DNA of 64,000 nt from JAAXGX01 sp965221595 (GTDB lineage Bacteria > Acidobacteriota > Vicinamibacteria > Vicinamibacterales > UBA8438): NCBI GenBank assembly GCA_965221595.1, contig OZ244900.1, positions 1,798,001-1,862,000 of the forward strand. The letters are read 5' to 3'. Every line of letters starts with the position of its first letter. The stretch's first letter is position 1. Position numbers and translations under genes: made by a program. Below the pieces are notes generated by a model. That model was not told the origin of the DNA and ran no database searches. It saw only the letters and a program-made list of their open reading frames with translations. Below, piece after piece: positions 1 to 8,249 of the stretch.

Positions 1-774
1 GGCGGCGGCAACTCGGCCGCGTTCGTGACCAGCGACGGCGTGGTGCTGGTCGACACCAAGGTGCCCGGCTGGGGCCAACCGCTGATCGACACGATAGCGG
101 GGCTGACTTCCAGGCCCGTGACGACGATCATCAACACGCACACCCACTTCGATCACGTGAGCGGCAACGTCGAGTTCCCGGCCACCGTCCAGGTCGTGGC
201 GCATGAGAACACCCAGCGGCTGATGCGCGAGTGGAACGACATCACGGGCCTGGGCTTCGCGGGGGAGGACGTCTTCGCCGCCAGCAACGGCGTCGGGATT
301 GCGAACCTCACCTTCTCGGACCGGATGAGCCTGGGCAGCGGGGCGGACCGGGTCGACGTCTACTACTTCGGCCGCGGCCACACCGGGGGCGACGCCTGGG
401 TCGTGTTCCCGGCGCTGCGGACCCTGCACACCGGCGACATGTTCGCGAGCAAGGGGCTGCCGCTGCTGGATGCCGCCAACGGCGGCAGCGGTGTCGATTT
501 CCCTGCCACGCTGGACAACGCCTACACCACGCTGACCGGGGTCGACACGATAATCACCGGCCACAGCGGGCAGATGACGCGGGACGATCTGCGCGAATTC
601 GCGACGTTCATGTACGAGTTCGTCGCTGCCGTGAGCGAGGCGAAGGCGGCCGGGCAGACGCCCGACCAGTTCGCGGCCTCGTGGGAAGTGCCGGCGCACT
701 TCGCCGGCTACGCTGCGCCCATGCCCGAGCGCCTGGCGGCCGCTGCGCAGGTGATCTACGACGAGCTGCCGTAG
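1..774 (+). CDS. MBL-fold metallo-hydrolase, 5' truncated
   Basis: Zinc-dependent metallo-beta-lactamase-fold hydrolase; substrate unknown. The frame is open to the first base and begins with GGGNSAAF followed by TSDGVVLVDTK, the usual first strands of the fold, so the true start lies outside the window and the GTG at 25 is internal. The HxHxDH zinc motif (HTHFDH) lies about 40 residues after codon 25, followed by RGHTGGD, LHTGD and ITGHSG, which supply the remaining metal ligands. The stop is 11 bp before the NIPSNAP gene, so the two probably form an operon. Confidence 0.85.
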   Translation, partial: GGGNSAAFVTSDGVVLVDTKVPGWGQPLIDTIAGLTSRPVTTIINTHTHFDHVSGNVEFPATVQVVAHENTQRLMREWNDITGLGFAGEDVFAASNGVGIANLTFSDRMSLGSGADRVDVYYFGRGHTGGDAWVVFPALRTLHTGDMFASKGLPLLDAANGGSGVDFPATLDNAYTTLTGVDTIITGHSGQMTRDDLREFATFMYEFVAAVSEAKAAGQTPDQFAASWEVPAHFAGYAAPMPERLAAAAQVIYDELP

Positions 775-785
775 CGGGGGTGATC

Positions 786-1298
786 ATGACGAGGCCCGCG
801 ACTCGCGCGCTCCTGACGTTGGCGCTGTGCCTGGGCGCGTTCGCGCTCGGCCGCGGCTCGCCGTCCTGGTGGCCGTCCGCTTCGGCAGAGACGAACGGGC
901 GCGTGTTCGAGCTGCGCCTGTACACCGTGGAGGAGGGCAAGGTCGGGCGGCTCAGCGAGGTGTTCCGGGACAACGTGACGACGATGTTCGCCCGGCACGG
1001 TATGGCCAATACGGCCTACCTGATTCCGCGCGAAGAGCCCCGGTGCGGGACGTTTCGCGCCGGGGCGAGCATCCGCAAGCCCGCCTTCGACTACGGGCCG
1101 TGCCCCTGGTCGCGGGACACCCTCGTCTATCTCTTGGGGCATGCCGGCCCGGAGGCGGCCGAGAGAAGCTGGGCCTCGTTCACGGCAGACGAGGACGGCC
1201 TGCGGAGCTTCCGCGAGGATTACGCGCGAGCCGGGGTCAAGGTGATGCGGATCGCATCCGTGCTCCTCGACCCTACCGAGTACTCGGCGCTGCGCTAG
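786..1298 (+). CDS. exported NIPSNAP-family protein
   Basis: A 170-residue protein with an N-terminal signal or anchor segment (about residues 8-24, rich in Leu and Ala), then a NIPSNAP-type ferredoxin-like domain beginning FELRLYTVEEGKV, typical of small dimeric alpha/beta-barrel proteins. It follows the MBL hydrolase after 11 bp. The ATG at 786 was chosen because it gives the signal peptide directly. Biochemical role is unknown; NIPSNAP domains in Acidobacteriota often occur as exported stand-alone proteins. Confidence 0.75.
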   Translation: MTRPATRALLTLALCLGAFALGRGSPSWWPSASAETNGRVFELRLYTVEEGKVGRLSEVFRDNVTTMFARHGMANTAYLIPREEPRCGTFRAGASIRKPAFDYGPCPWSRDTLVYLLGHAGPEAAERSWASFTADEDGLRSFREDYARAGVKVMRIASVLLDPTEYSALR

Positions 1299-1313
1299 CC
1301 TGGCGCCCCGAGG

Positions 1314-1766
1314 TCAATGCGAGGCGAAGTGCGAGACGGTGCCGTCCTCGTCGAACGCCAGCACGTCGTACGGCTGCGGGTTCGGACCCTCCATGCCGGG
1401 CGAGCCGATCGGCATGCCGGGCACCGCGATGCCGCGCACGTCGGGACGCTCGGAAAGGAGCCGCTTGATGTCGTCCGCCGGGACGTGGCCCTCGACGACG
1501 TACCCGTCTACGAGCGCCGTGTGGCAAGAGGCGAGACCCCTCGGAATGCCGGCCTGGCGCTTGACCGGCGTCAGGCTGGGGACGTCGGTTGCCCGAACCG
1601 TGAACCCGTTCTGCTCCAGGTGTGTGACCCACACCCCGCAGCAGCCTCAGGTGGGCGACTTGTAGACTTCGACGACCGGTCCGGCGCTGTCCTGGAGGGC
1701 CAGCGTCGCGACCGCCGTCCCGGAGACGATCAGGGCGAAGGCGGCGGCGAGCACACTCAGTCGCAT
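1314..1766 (-). CDS. DUF411 metal-binding protein, candidate selenoprotein (in-frame TGA at residue 40)
   Basis: Small exported DUF411 protein, a family linked to copper and other metal binding. The reading runs signal peptide (MRLSVLAAAFALIVSG), then VVEVYKSPT, TGA, GCCGVWVTHLEQNGF and on to SCHTALVDGYVVEGHVP and the end. The family motif is SPTCGCC; here the first Cys codon is TGA (1647-1649) with the frame intact on both sides. No other stop interrupts the frame and no indel is needed. An SD-like GGAAGG precedes two in-frame ATGs (1772 and 1766). Reading TGA as selenocysteine gives 150 residues, the normal family length. Alternatives are a TGC/TGT to TGA point mutation (pseudogene), a sequencing error, or a shorter product starting at GTG 1634 without the motif. 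Confidence 0.7.
1611..1644 (-). promoter_or_regulatory. SECIS-like hairpin just downstream of the TGA
   Basis: Directly after the in-frame TGA the transcript can fold as a lower stem CTGCT/AGCAG (1644-1640 with 1615-1611), an internal loop, and an upper stem GGTGTG/CACACC (1635-1630 with 1624-1619) closing the loop GGTCA (1629-1625). The apical loop begins 17 nt after the TGA. Bacterial SECIS elements lie at about this distance and carry a GGUC-type loop, as in the E. coli fdhF element. The pairing is read from the sequence; function is inferred. Confidence 0.5.
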
Positions 1767-1877
1767 ATGCATGTCACCTTCCATTGTTGATCAAACGCCC
1801 GCGACAGGGAAGCGCGCATATACAATCGGCCCCACGGGTATCGGAATCAGATCGACCCTGGACGGAGCGCGACGGCG

Positions 1878-2792
1878 ATGCTGACGAGACGAACCTTTCT
1901 GCTGGCGCCGCCGGCCGCGTCGCTGGCGCGCATGGTCCACGCCCAATCGGCCGAGTCCGGCAGGATGCTGCTGGCCATTCATCAGAACACGTCGCGTGCG
2001 GCCGGCTACCGCGGCTCGCTCGAGGGCTGGGCGCGGGCGGGCATCCGCTACGTAGAGCTCAACGACGGCCTGCTCGACGAGTTTCTGGAGCGCGACACAC
2101 TGGCCGGTGCCCGACGGGTGCTCGACGATCTGGGCCTGACGCCCGTGTCCGCCGCTGCGGCGCTGCAGGACATCTGGATTCCGGGTCCGGAACGGGTCGC
2201 GTCGCTCGACACCTGGCGGCGGCGCTGCGAGCAGTTCGCCAGCCTGGGGCTGCAGAAGATCTACTCGCCGTCGATCACGTCCCGGCCGGTCACGGCGGAC
2301 GATTTCGCGGCCACGCCCGACTGCATCGGGGAGGCGGGGGACATCGCCCGGGAGTACGGACTGACGGCGATGATCGAGTTCCTGCGCACGTCGACCCACC
2401 TGGCCACGCTGACCTCGGCGCTCCAGGTGATTCGCGCGGCGGCGCATCCGAACGTGCGGCCCATGCTCGATTTCTTCCACTTCTGGTCGGGCCTGAGCAA
2501 GTTCGACGATCTGGACCTGCTCGAGCCGGGCGAGCTGGCGCACGCCCACTTCCAGGACGTGCTGGACACGCCCCGCGAGCTGATTGACAACGACGCGCGT
2601 CTGATTCCCGGCGACGGGATCGCCCCCGTCGTCCGCATCCTGCGCAAGCTGGCCGAGAAGCAGTACACCGGCGCGCTGTCGGTGGAGCTCTTCCGGGCCG
2701 ACGTCGTCGAAGCCGATCCCTTCGAGATGGGGACCGAGATCCGCCGCAAGTGCGAGGCCGTCATGCGCGAGGCGGGCGTGCTCGATCTGTAA
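1878..2792 (+). CDS. exported sugar phosphate isomerase/epimerase-like TIM barrel
   Basis: A 304-residue xylose-isomerase-like TIM barrel. The N-terminus (MLTRRTFLLAPPAASLARM) is a twin-arginine-type signal, so the enzyme is probably exported. Barrel segments include YVELNDG, AMIEFLRTST, MLDFFHFW, AHAHFQDV and ALSVELFR, where the Glu, Asp and His residues of the divalent-metal site normally sit. Substrate is unknown; a polyol or sugar epimerase is the family default. It is transcribed away from the DUF411 gene and converges on the monooxygenase gene. Confidence 0.75.
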   Translation: MLTRRTFLLAPPAASLARMVHAQSAESGRMLLAIHQNTSRAAGYRGSLEGWARAGIRYVELNDGLLDEFLERDTLAGARRVLDDLGLTPVSAAAALQDIWIPGPERVASLDTWRRRCEQFASLGLQKIYSPSITSRPVTADDFAATPDCIGEAGDIAREYGLTAMIEFLRTSTHLATLTSALQVIRAAAHPNVRPMLDFFHFWSGLSKFDDLDLLEPGELAHAHFQDVLDTPRELIDNDARLIPGDGIAPVVRILRKLAEKQYTGALSVELFRADVVEADPFEMGTEIRRKCEAVMREAGVLDL

Positions 2793-2957
2793 CTCCAACT
2801 GATTCCGACCCCGGTCGGGGCTGCGCCCGAACCCCGGGTGTCCGCTTGCGCGAACCCCCCTGCGCCGCGCACTGCGACCGCCGCGGCACGCCGCGCGCGC
2901 GACAGGCGCGACCGGGAGCTGCCCGCATCTCGAAGGACGCCGACGTTCCAACCGGCG

Positions 2958-3983
2958 TCAGACGCCGACCGGGTTCGCAATCACCTGCTCGGCGGTAATC
3001 TCCAGCGAGCGCCGGCGGGCGTCGTGATCGAAGATGTGGCTCACGATCATGACCTCGTCCGCGTCCGTGCGCGCGACGAACGCCGCCACGCCGGCGCGGA
3101 TCGTATCGGGCGCGCCGACCACGGAGCACGACTGGGACTGCTCGATGATCTGCCGCTCCGCCGGCGACAGCCGTTCCTCGAAGCCCGCCACGGGCGGCGG
3201 CAGCCTGCCCGGCCGCCCCCGGCGCAGGCTGAGGATCGATTGCTGCGCGGAGGTACGCAGGAGCCGTGCCTCCGACGCTGTGTCGGCGGCGATGACGTTG
3301 AGTCCCACCATGACGTGGGGCTTCGCGCAGTGCGCGGACGGCTCGAAGTGGGCCCGGTAAGTGGCCAGGGCCTCCGCGAGCAGCGCGGGCGCGAAATGGG
3401 ACGCAAACGCATAGGGCAGGCCGAGCAGCGCTGCGAGCCGGGCCCCGAACAGACTCGACCCGAGAATCCAGAGTGGCACGTCGGTGCCCGCGCCCGGCAC
3501 CGCCTGCACCCGCTGGCCGCCGTCGTCCGGCGCCGTGAGGTAGCGCTGCAACTCGATGACGTCGCGGGGGAAGGCGTCGACGTCGCCGTCCAGATTGCGG
3601 CGCAGCGCGCGCGACGTGAGCGGATCGGTACCCGGCGCGCGGCCCAGTCCCAGATCGATGCGGCCGGGGAAGAGCGTGGCCAGCGTGCCGAACTGCTCCG
3701 CGATTACCAGCGGCGCATGATTCGGCAGCATGATGCCGCCCGCGCCGACGCGAATGCTCGACGTAGCCGCGGCCACATGGGCGATGACCACCGCGGTGGC
3801 CGCGCTGGCGATGCCCGGCATGTTGTGATGTTCGGCCAGCCAGAACCGCCGGTAGCCCAGACGCTCGGCGTGCTGCGCCAGGTCCGCCGTGTTGCGCAGC
3901 GCGAGCGCTGCGTCGCCACCTTCGGGGATGGGGGAGAGGTCGAGCAGCGAGCACGTGGTGGCGCCGCGGGTCGGTTCCGGCAA
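2958..3983 (-). CDS. LLM-class flavin-dependent oxidoreductase (MsnO8-like)
   Basis: Luciferase-like monooxygenase, a flavin-dependent TIM barrel. Diagnostic stretches are LLDLSPIPEGG at the N-terminus, HAERLGYRRFWLAEHHNM, VGAGGIMLPNHAPLVIAEQ and LGLGRAPGTDPLTSRALRR, matching the MsnO8 subgroup. The start is a TTG at 3983; no upstream ATG exists before a stop, and family members begin a few residues before LDLSP. It lies 18 bp after the amidase gene, so the two are probably co-transcribed. Physiological substrate unknown. Confidence 0.85.
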   Translation of the reverse strand: MPEPTRGATTCSLLDLSPIPEGGDAALALRNTADLAQHAERLGYRRFWLAEHHNMPGIASAATAVVIAHVAAATSSIRVGAGGIMLPNHAPLVIAEQFGTLATLFPGRIDLGLGRAPGTDPLTSRALRRNLDGDVDAFPRDVIELQRYLTAPDDGGQRVQAVPGAGTDVPLWILGSSLFGARLAALLGLPYAFASHFAPALLAEALATYRAHFEPSAHCAKPHVMVGLNVIAADTASEARLLRTSAQQSILSLRRGRPGRLPPPVAGFEERLSPAERQIIEQSQSCSVVGAPDTIRAGVAAFVARTDADEVMIVSHIFDHDARRRSLEITAEQVIANPVGV

Positions 3984-4001
3984 GGTGGCTGGATGACTCG
4001 A

Positions 4002-5606
4002 TCAGCGGGCCAGGCGCGGCGTGGTCCGCGGCGGCTCGCGGCGTCGGGTGCCCTGCTCGTAGGCGTAGCCCAGGCGCAGGAGGGCGGCCTCCGTGAACGG
4101 TCGGCCCAGCAGCTCGAGGCCGACCGGGAGCCCGTCGGGCGTGAGCCCGGCCGGCACGGTGAGCGCGGGGAACCCGATGACCGGGCTCAGATAGCGGTTG
4201 TTGCCGACGCCGTACGCATCCTCCGTCGCGGCGTTCGTGAGGGCGTCGGATGCGATGGGCGCCGGTGCGTGATCGAACGTCGCGTAGGCGATCGCGTCGA
4301 GATCGTGGTCCGCCAGCGCGGTCAGTACGGCGCGGCGCAGCGCCTCCCGAGCCTGCAGAATGGGCAGATACCCGGGGTCCGCGGTCGATTTCCCAACCAC
4401 GTCGATCAGCCCCCGCGCCCGCCACGGTGTGACGATGCCCGACAGCAGGATCTCGCGCAGGCTACCGACGGGCGAGTCGGGCAGGCTCTCCAGGTACGCG
4501 TCCGTCGCCGCCTCGGTCTCGAAATTGTTGCCGACGTAGGTTGCGTCCACGGCGTCGAGGCCGTCGACAGGCAGCGGGTCCACGATCGTCGCGCCCAGCG
4601 CCTCCAGATCGGCAAGGGCCCGATCGAGTACGGTGCGCACCTGCCGGTAGTCGTCGGCCTCGGGATCCGTCTTCGGGTCCAGGGCCTCGCGAATGATCCC
4701 GATACGTGCCCCGCGCAGCCCGCCGGCGTCCAGACCGCCGGCGTACGAGTCGGGCACCCGGCCGGCCGCGTATGCGGTGACCGGATCCTGCGGGTCGTAG
4801 CCCGCGATGACGTCGAGCACCAGCGCCGCGTCCCGCACGGTGCGCGTCATCGGCCCCAGCGTGTCGCTGGACGGATTGGCAGGCATCATGCCGAAGCGGC
4901 TCACCAGGGGCACGGTGGGGCGCAGGCCGACGAGGCTGTGAACCGCCGCCGGGCCGCGGATGGAGCCGCCGGTATCCTCGCCGATGCCGACCAGCCCGAA
5001 GTTGGCCGCGATGCCGGCGCCGGTCCCGCCGGACGACCCGCTGGGATTGCGCGTCGGGTCGTAGGCGTTGCGGATGACGCCGAAGGCCGACCCGACGTAG
5101 CGGGACGCGAACTCGCCCATGTTCGTCTTGGCCAGAATGATGGCGCCCGCCGCTTCCAGGCGGGTGACGATGGTGGCGTCCCGACCGGAAACGAAGCCGT
5201 CGAACAGGGCCGAGCCGTACGTGGTCGGCAGCTCGCGCGTTTCGACCTGATCCTTGAGCAGCACGGGCGCGCAGTGCAGTGGGCCGACCGGTCCCGACTC
5301 GGCGAAGGCCGCGTCCAGTGCGTCGGCTGCCGCCAGCGCGCCGGGATTGACGTGCTGCACGGCGTTCAGCGCCGGACCGGACTGGTCGTACGCCGCGATG
5401 CGGTCGAGGTAGCCCTGCACCAGCTCGCGACAGGTCAGGCGCCCTGCCGCCAGGGCTGCGTGCACGTCGTCGATCGTAGCCTCGAGCAGCGGGAAGGGCT
5501 GCGCGCCGGCGGCGCCGGGCGCCAGCAGGCAGACGACGACCGCAGCCACCGCCCGCAACACCGGCGGCACGGCGCCCGCGCCGGCTTCCGGATCTGCGGT
5601 CGTCAC
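4002..5606 (-). CDS. exported amidase (amidase-signature family)
   Basis: A 534-residue amidase-signature hydrolase of C-N bonds. A hydrophobic signal (about residues 17-34) ends at AGAQ. The Ser-cisSer-Lys triad is visible: Lys in APVLLKDQVET, the cis-Ser in NPSGSSGGTGAG and the nucleophile Ser in GEDTGGSIRGPA. The C-terminal part keeps FPALTVPAG and GLPVGLELLGRPF. The start is GTG at 5606 behind a GGAGG. Together with the adjacent monooxygenase it could process amide-containing compounds outside the cytoplasm, which is inference. Confidence 0.9.
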   Translation of the reverse strand: MTTADPEAGAGAVPPVLRAVAAVVVCLLAPGAAGAQPFPLLEATIDDVHAALAAGRLTCRELVQGYLDRIAAYDQSGPALNAVQHVNPGALAAADALDAAFAESGPVGPLHCAPVLLKDQVETRELPTTYGSALFDGFVSGRDATIVTRLEAAGAIILAKTNMGEFASRYVGSAFGVIRNAYDPTRNPSGSSGGTGAGIAANFGLVGIGEDTGGSIRGPAAVHSLVGLRPTVPLVSRFGMMPANPSSDTLGPMTRTVRDAALVLDVIAGYDPQDPVTAYAAGRVPDSYAGGLDAGGLRGARIGIIREALDPKTDPEADDYRQVRTVLDRALADLEALGATIVDPLPVDGLDAVDATYVGNNFETEAATDAYLESLPDSPVGSLREILLSGIVTPWRARGLIDVVGKSTADPGYLPILQAREALRRAVLTALADHDLDAIAYATFDHAPAPIASDALTNAATEDAYGVGNNRYLSPVIGFPALTVPAGLTPDGLPVGLELLGRPFTEAALLRLGYAYEQGTRRREPPRTTPRLAR

Positions 5607-5658
5607 GACGATTGGGCCTCCGTCTCCCTGGCCCGCCGGCGAGATGCCTGCGAGACGC

Positions 5659-6678
5659 CTACTGGAGGGCCGCCGCCCGCTCCAGCGCGCGCTCGCCGCC
5701 CAGGATGTTGGGCATGCTGTAGTTTCCCTCGTGGCAGGCGTACTCGAAGAGGAACGGCAGCTCGTCCGCCGGGAACGCGGTGAACGGAAATTCGCCCGAG
5801 AAGGGCCGCGTCCAGTGCGTCGGATCGTCGATCGTGAACTCGTAGTTCAGCGTCGTGGCGTCGACGCGCGTGAATCGCTCGGTCACCGTGATCGTGTCTT
5901 CCGGCCGGCCGTTCGCCATGCGGAGGAGAATCGGGTCGCCCCCGGCGGCGCCGGCGTGCGCCTCGGTGCGCCGCAGATTCTTCGTCTCGACAACGAGCGT
6001 GTCACCTTCCCAGCGGCCTCGCGAGTCGCCGTGCCACTGACGGATGTTGGTCGGTACGTGGCTGCGGCCGTCGAGCGGAATGATGCGCGTGTCGTGGATC
6101 ATCTCGACGTAGATGGCGACGTGGTTCGGCGTCTGCGCGACGATGAAGTTGTTGTTGTAGGCGCTGGGCAGCATCGGCGGGCCCGCCGACCAGACCAGGC
6201 AGCGGTCGTTGAGCTCGAGGTCCTCCCACGACTCGTACGGACCCTCCGCCGGGTGCGCCTCGTCGTGCGCGGCCTTGAGCCGGGCGGCCGCCGGGGTGCG
6301 CGCGGGCAGCCTGCCGTTCGGCGGGTCGACGATGAGCGACGTGCGGCGGGTCGGCCGCGTGCCCCCGTCGAGCCAGAAGTTGTTATAGGCGCCCACGTTG
6401 CCGCCGGCCACCGTCGGCCGCCGCGGTGCCAACAGCAGCTCGCGGTTGCGATCGACTCGCGCCTGCTCCTGCGCGGCCACCTCCTCCTCGGTGAGGAAGG
6501 CCTTGTCGCCCAGCGCCTCCGGGCGCTCGAGGGGCGTGATGGTCTTGTTCGTGTAGGTTCCCTGCAGATCCGGATCACCCCACGGGGTTCGCGGGAGATC
6601 CTGCGCACCGGCAACGATCGGCAGCGATACCGCGAGCGCAAGAGCGCCCGACAGGACAAAAGGATATGAGCGAGTCAT
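5659..6678 (-). CDS. secreted PRTPWGDPDLQG-family protein, copy 1
   Basis: Member of an uncharacterised secreted family present six times in this window. A signal peptide (MTRSYPFVLSGALALAVS) is followed by PRTPWGDPDLQGTYTNKTI and TPLERPEAL. Shared blocks follow: LIVDPPNGRLP, DRCLVWSAGPPMLP, YNNNFIV, MIHDTRIIPLDGRSHVP, GRWEGDTLVVETKN, ERFTRVDATTLNYEFTIDDP and FEYACHEGNYSMPNIL. Two Cys (in RCL and ACHEGNY) are invariant across copies and may form a disulfide. ATG 6678 was preferred because GGGAGG lies just upstream. No function is known. Confidence 0.8.
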   Translation of the reverse strand: MTRSYPFVLSGALALAVSLPIVAGAQDLPRTPWGDPDLQGTYTNKTITPLERPEALGDKAFLTEEEVAAQEQARVDRNRELLLAPRRPTVAGGNVGAYNNFWLDGGTRPTRRTSLIVDPPNGRLPARTPAAARLKAAHDEAHPAEGPYESWEDLELNDRCLVWSAGPPMLPSAYNNNFIVAQTPNHVAIYVEMIHDTRIIPLDGRSHVPTNIRQWHGDSRGRWEGDTLVVETKNLRRTEAHAGAAGGDPILLRMANGRPEDTITVTERFTRVDATTLNYEFTIDDPTHWTRPFSGEFPFTAFPADELPFLFEYACHEGNYSMPNILGGERALERAAALQ

Positions 6679-7207
6679 CGGAACCTCCCGTTCCATCCGC
6701 AGGTTGTGTCCGTCCCCATCCTGCTCGTCCGGCGAGCGAGCCGATTATACGCCTTGCGCGCGGCGGCGCGCCGCCGAAACCGGATGCGGCATCCACAGGC
6801 TGCGCTGCAGATGGGTGGTCGGCGACGGCAGCCCGTGAGCTGGAGGGACAGATCGGCGGTGCTCACGCCGAACACGTCCGCCGCAGACTGCTTGACACAC
6901 GCGCGGCTGCAAGCGGAGCATACCGGAGCGATGCGGAGCCACGGGCTGGCGGGCCTTGCAGACTCGCTGATCCGGTTTCCTGGATGTCACCTGCCCCGTT
7001 GGAGTACGGCGCCGACGGCAGAGGACCAGGGTGTTCGAGGACCTGCTCATGCATCGGGTCGATGAATGGCAGGCTCCGCGCCGCGGGTTGCTCCGTCGGC
7101 CGCGGTGGGAATCGGCCTGCTGCTTACCCGCGGCGGGCCGCGTGGCCGTCACGACGCGCGCGCTCTGCGCCGGCCGCGCGCGTGCGGGCAGGGAAGGAGA
7201 GCTGCTG
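6679..7207. other. intergenic region, no gene recognised
   Basis: A 529-bp divergent spacer between PRTPWGDPDLQG copy 1 and the aldolase gene. Short ORFs on both strands have Arg/Pro-rich translations with no family resemblance. It must contain the two outward promoters, but no convincing -35/-10 pair was found by eye. Confidence 0.5.
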
Positions 7208-8176
7208 ATGCCGTCACGTCGTTCCGGTCCTGGCGTTGCCCTCGTCGCCGCGGCCCTCGCCGTGCTGCCGCTTGCGGTCGCCTCCACCGCGGCGCAGCCG
7301 GGTCCGACCCGCCTCAACCGCATGGTCGAGCGCCTGACCGCGGGCGAGGTGGTGTTCGGCGCCAGCACGACGAACCTGTCGCTCGACAACGCGCAGGCGC
7401 TGGCGACCTCCGGCCTGGACTACGTCTACGTCGACTACGAGCACGGGCCGATGAACTTCGAGACGCTGCGCACCTTCCTGGTCGGCATGATCGACAAGGC
7501 CGCAGCGGTGAGCAAGGGCAGCCCGCAGCCGAACGTGACGCCGCTCGCCCGCTTCGCGCCCTATGGCCGCGAGCAGGCGGAGTGGGCGGCGAAGCAGGGC
7601 CTCGACCTCGGACTGATGGGCGTCATCTTCCCCAGCGTGGAGACCCGCCGGCAGGTGCTCGACGCCGTCCGGCTCATGCGCTACCCGCCGCGCCTGGACT
7701 CGGCCTACCCGGAGCCCGCCGGTCGGCGCGGCGTGGGCGCCCGCGTCGCCCAGTGGTTCTGGGGCGTCACGGCGGCGGAGTACGAGCGGCGCGCTGACGT
7801 CTGGCCGCTCAACCCGCACGGCGACCTCATCGTGGTGCTGCTCATCGAGTCGGCGGAGGCAGTGCGCAACATCGACGAGTTGCTGACCGTGCCGGGCGTG
7901 GGCGGGGTCCTGATCGGCCCCAGTGACCTGTCCAACTCGCTGGGGGTGGCGCGGGGCTCCGCGGAGACCGAGGCCGCCATCCAAACGATACTCCGCGCCT
8001 GCCTGGCCCACGACGTGCCGTGTGGCATCACGGCCGGCGCCGATCAGATGGCTCGCCGTATCGAGGAGGGTTTCCGGATCCTCGGCACGGGCGGCCTGCC
8101 GGGCGGGCTCACGGCCGCCGCAGCGGCCGCACTGCAGGCCGGTCGCGAGGCCGTCGGGCGGGCAGACGCGCCGTAG
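7208..8176 (+). CDS. exported HpcH/HpaI-type aldolase
   Basis: A 322-residue protein of the HpcH/HpaI aldolase (citrate-lyase beta) family, metal-dependent enzymes that cleave or form 2-keto-3-deoxy acids. Motifs are TSGLDYVYVDYEHGPMNFE, VTPLARFAPYGREQAEWA, LGLMGVIFPSVETRRQ, VVLLIESAEAVRNIDELL and GVGGVLIGPSDLSNSLG. An N-terminal signal-like segment (residues 9-29, ending STAAQ) is unusual, because the family is normally cytosolic. ATG 7208 follows GGAAGGAG at good spacing. Substrate unknown. Confidence 0.85.
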   Translation: MPSRRSGPGVALVAAALAVLPLAVASTAAQPGPTRLNRMVERLTAGEVVFGASTTNLSLDNAQALATSGLDYVYVDYEHGPMNFETLRTFLVGMIDKAAAVSKGSPQPNVTPLARFAPYGREQAEWAAKQGLDLGLMGVIFPSVETRRQVLDAVRLMRYPPRLDSAYPEPAGRRGVGARVAQWFWGVTAAEYERRADVWPLNPHGDLIVVLLIESAEAVRNIDELLTVPGVGGVLIGPSDLSNSLGVARGSAETEAAIQTILRACLAHDVPCGITAGADQMARRIEEGFRILGTGGLPGGLTAAAAAALQAGREAVGRADAP

Positions 8177-8249
8177 CGGGCCGTTTCGCGCCCGGCCCGC
8201 CACGGGCAATTCATCCACCCCACGCTGAGGCTTATCCGGCGTTCGTCGC

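Noticed and set aside
2805..2818. CCGACC/GGTCGG inverted repeat after the isomerase gene as a terminator
   Set aside because: The loop would be only 2 nt and no T-run follows; it is too weak to call.
2838..5783. 981-codon plus-strand ORF across the monooxygenase and amidase genes
   Set aside because: Its translation is Arg/Gly/Asp-rich and matches nothing, while the opposite strand encodes two well-recognised families. It is an antisense shadow typical of GC-rich DNA.
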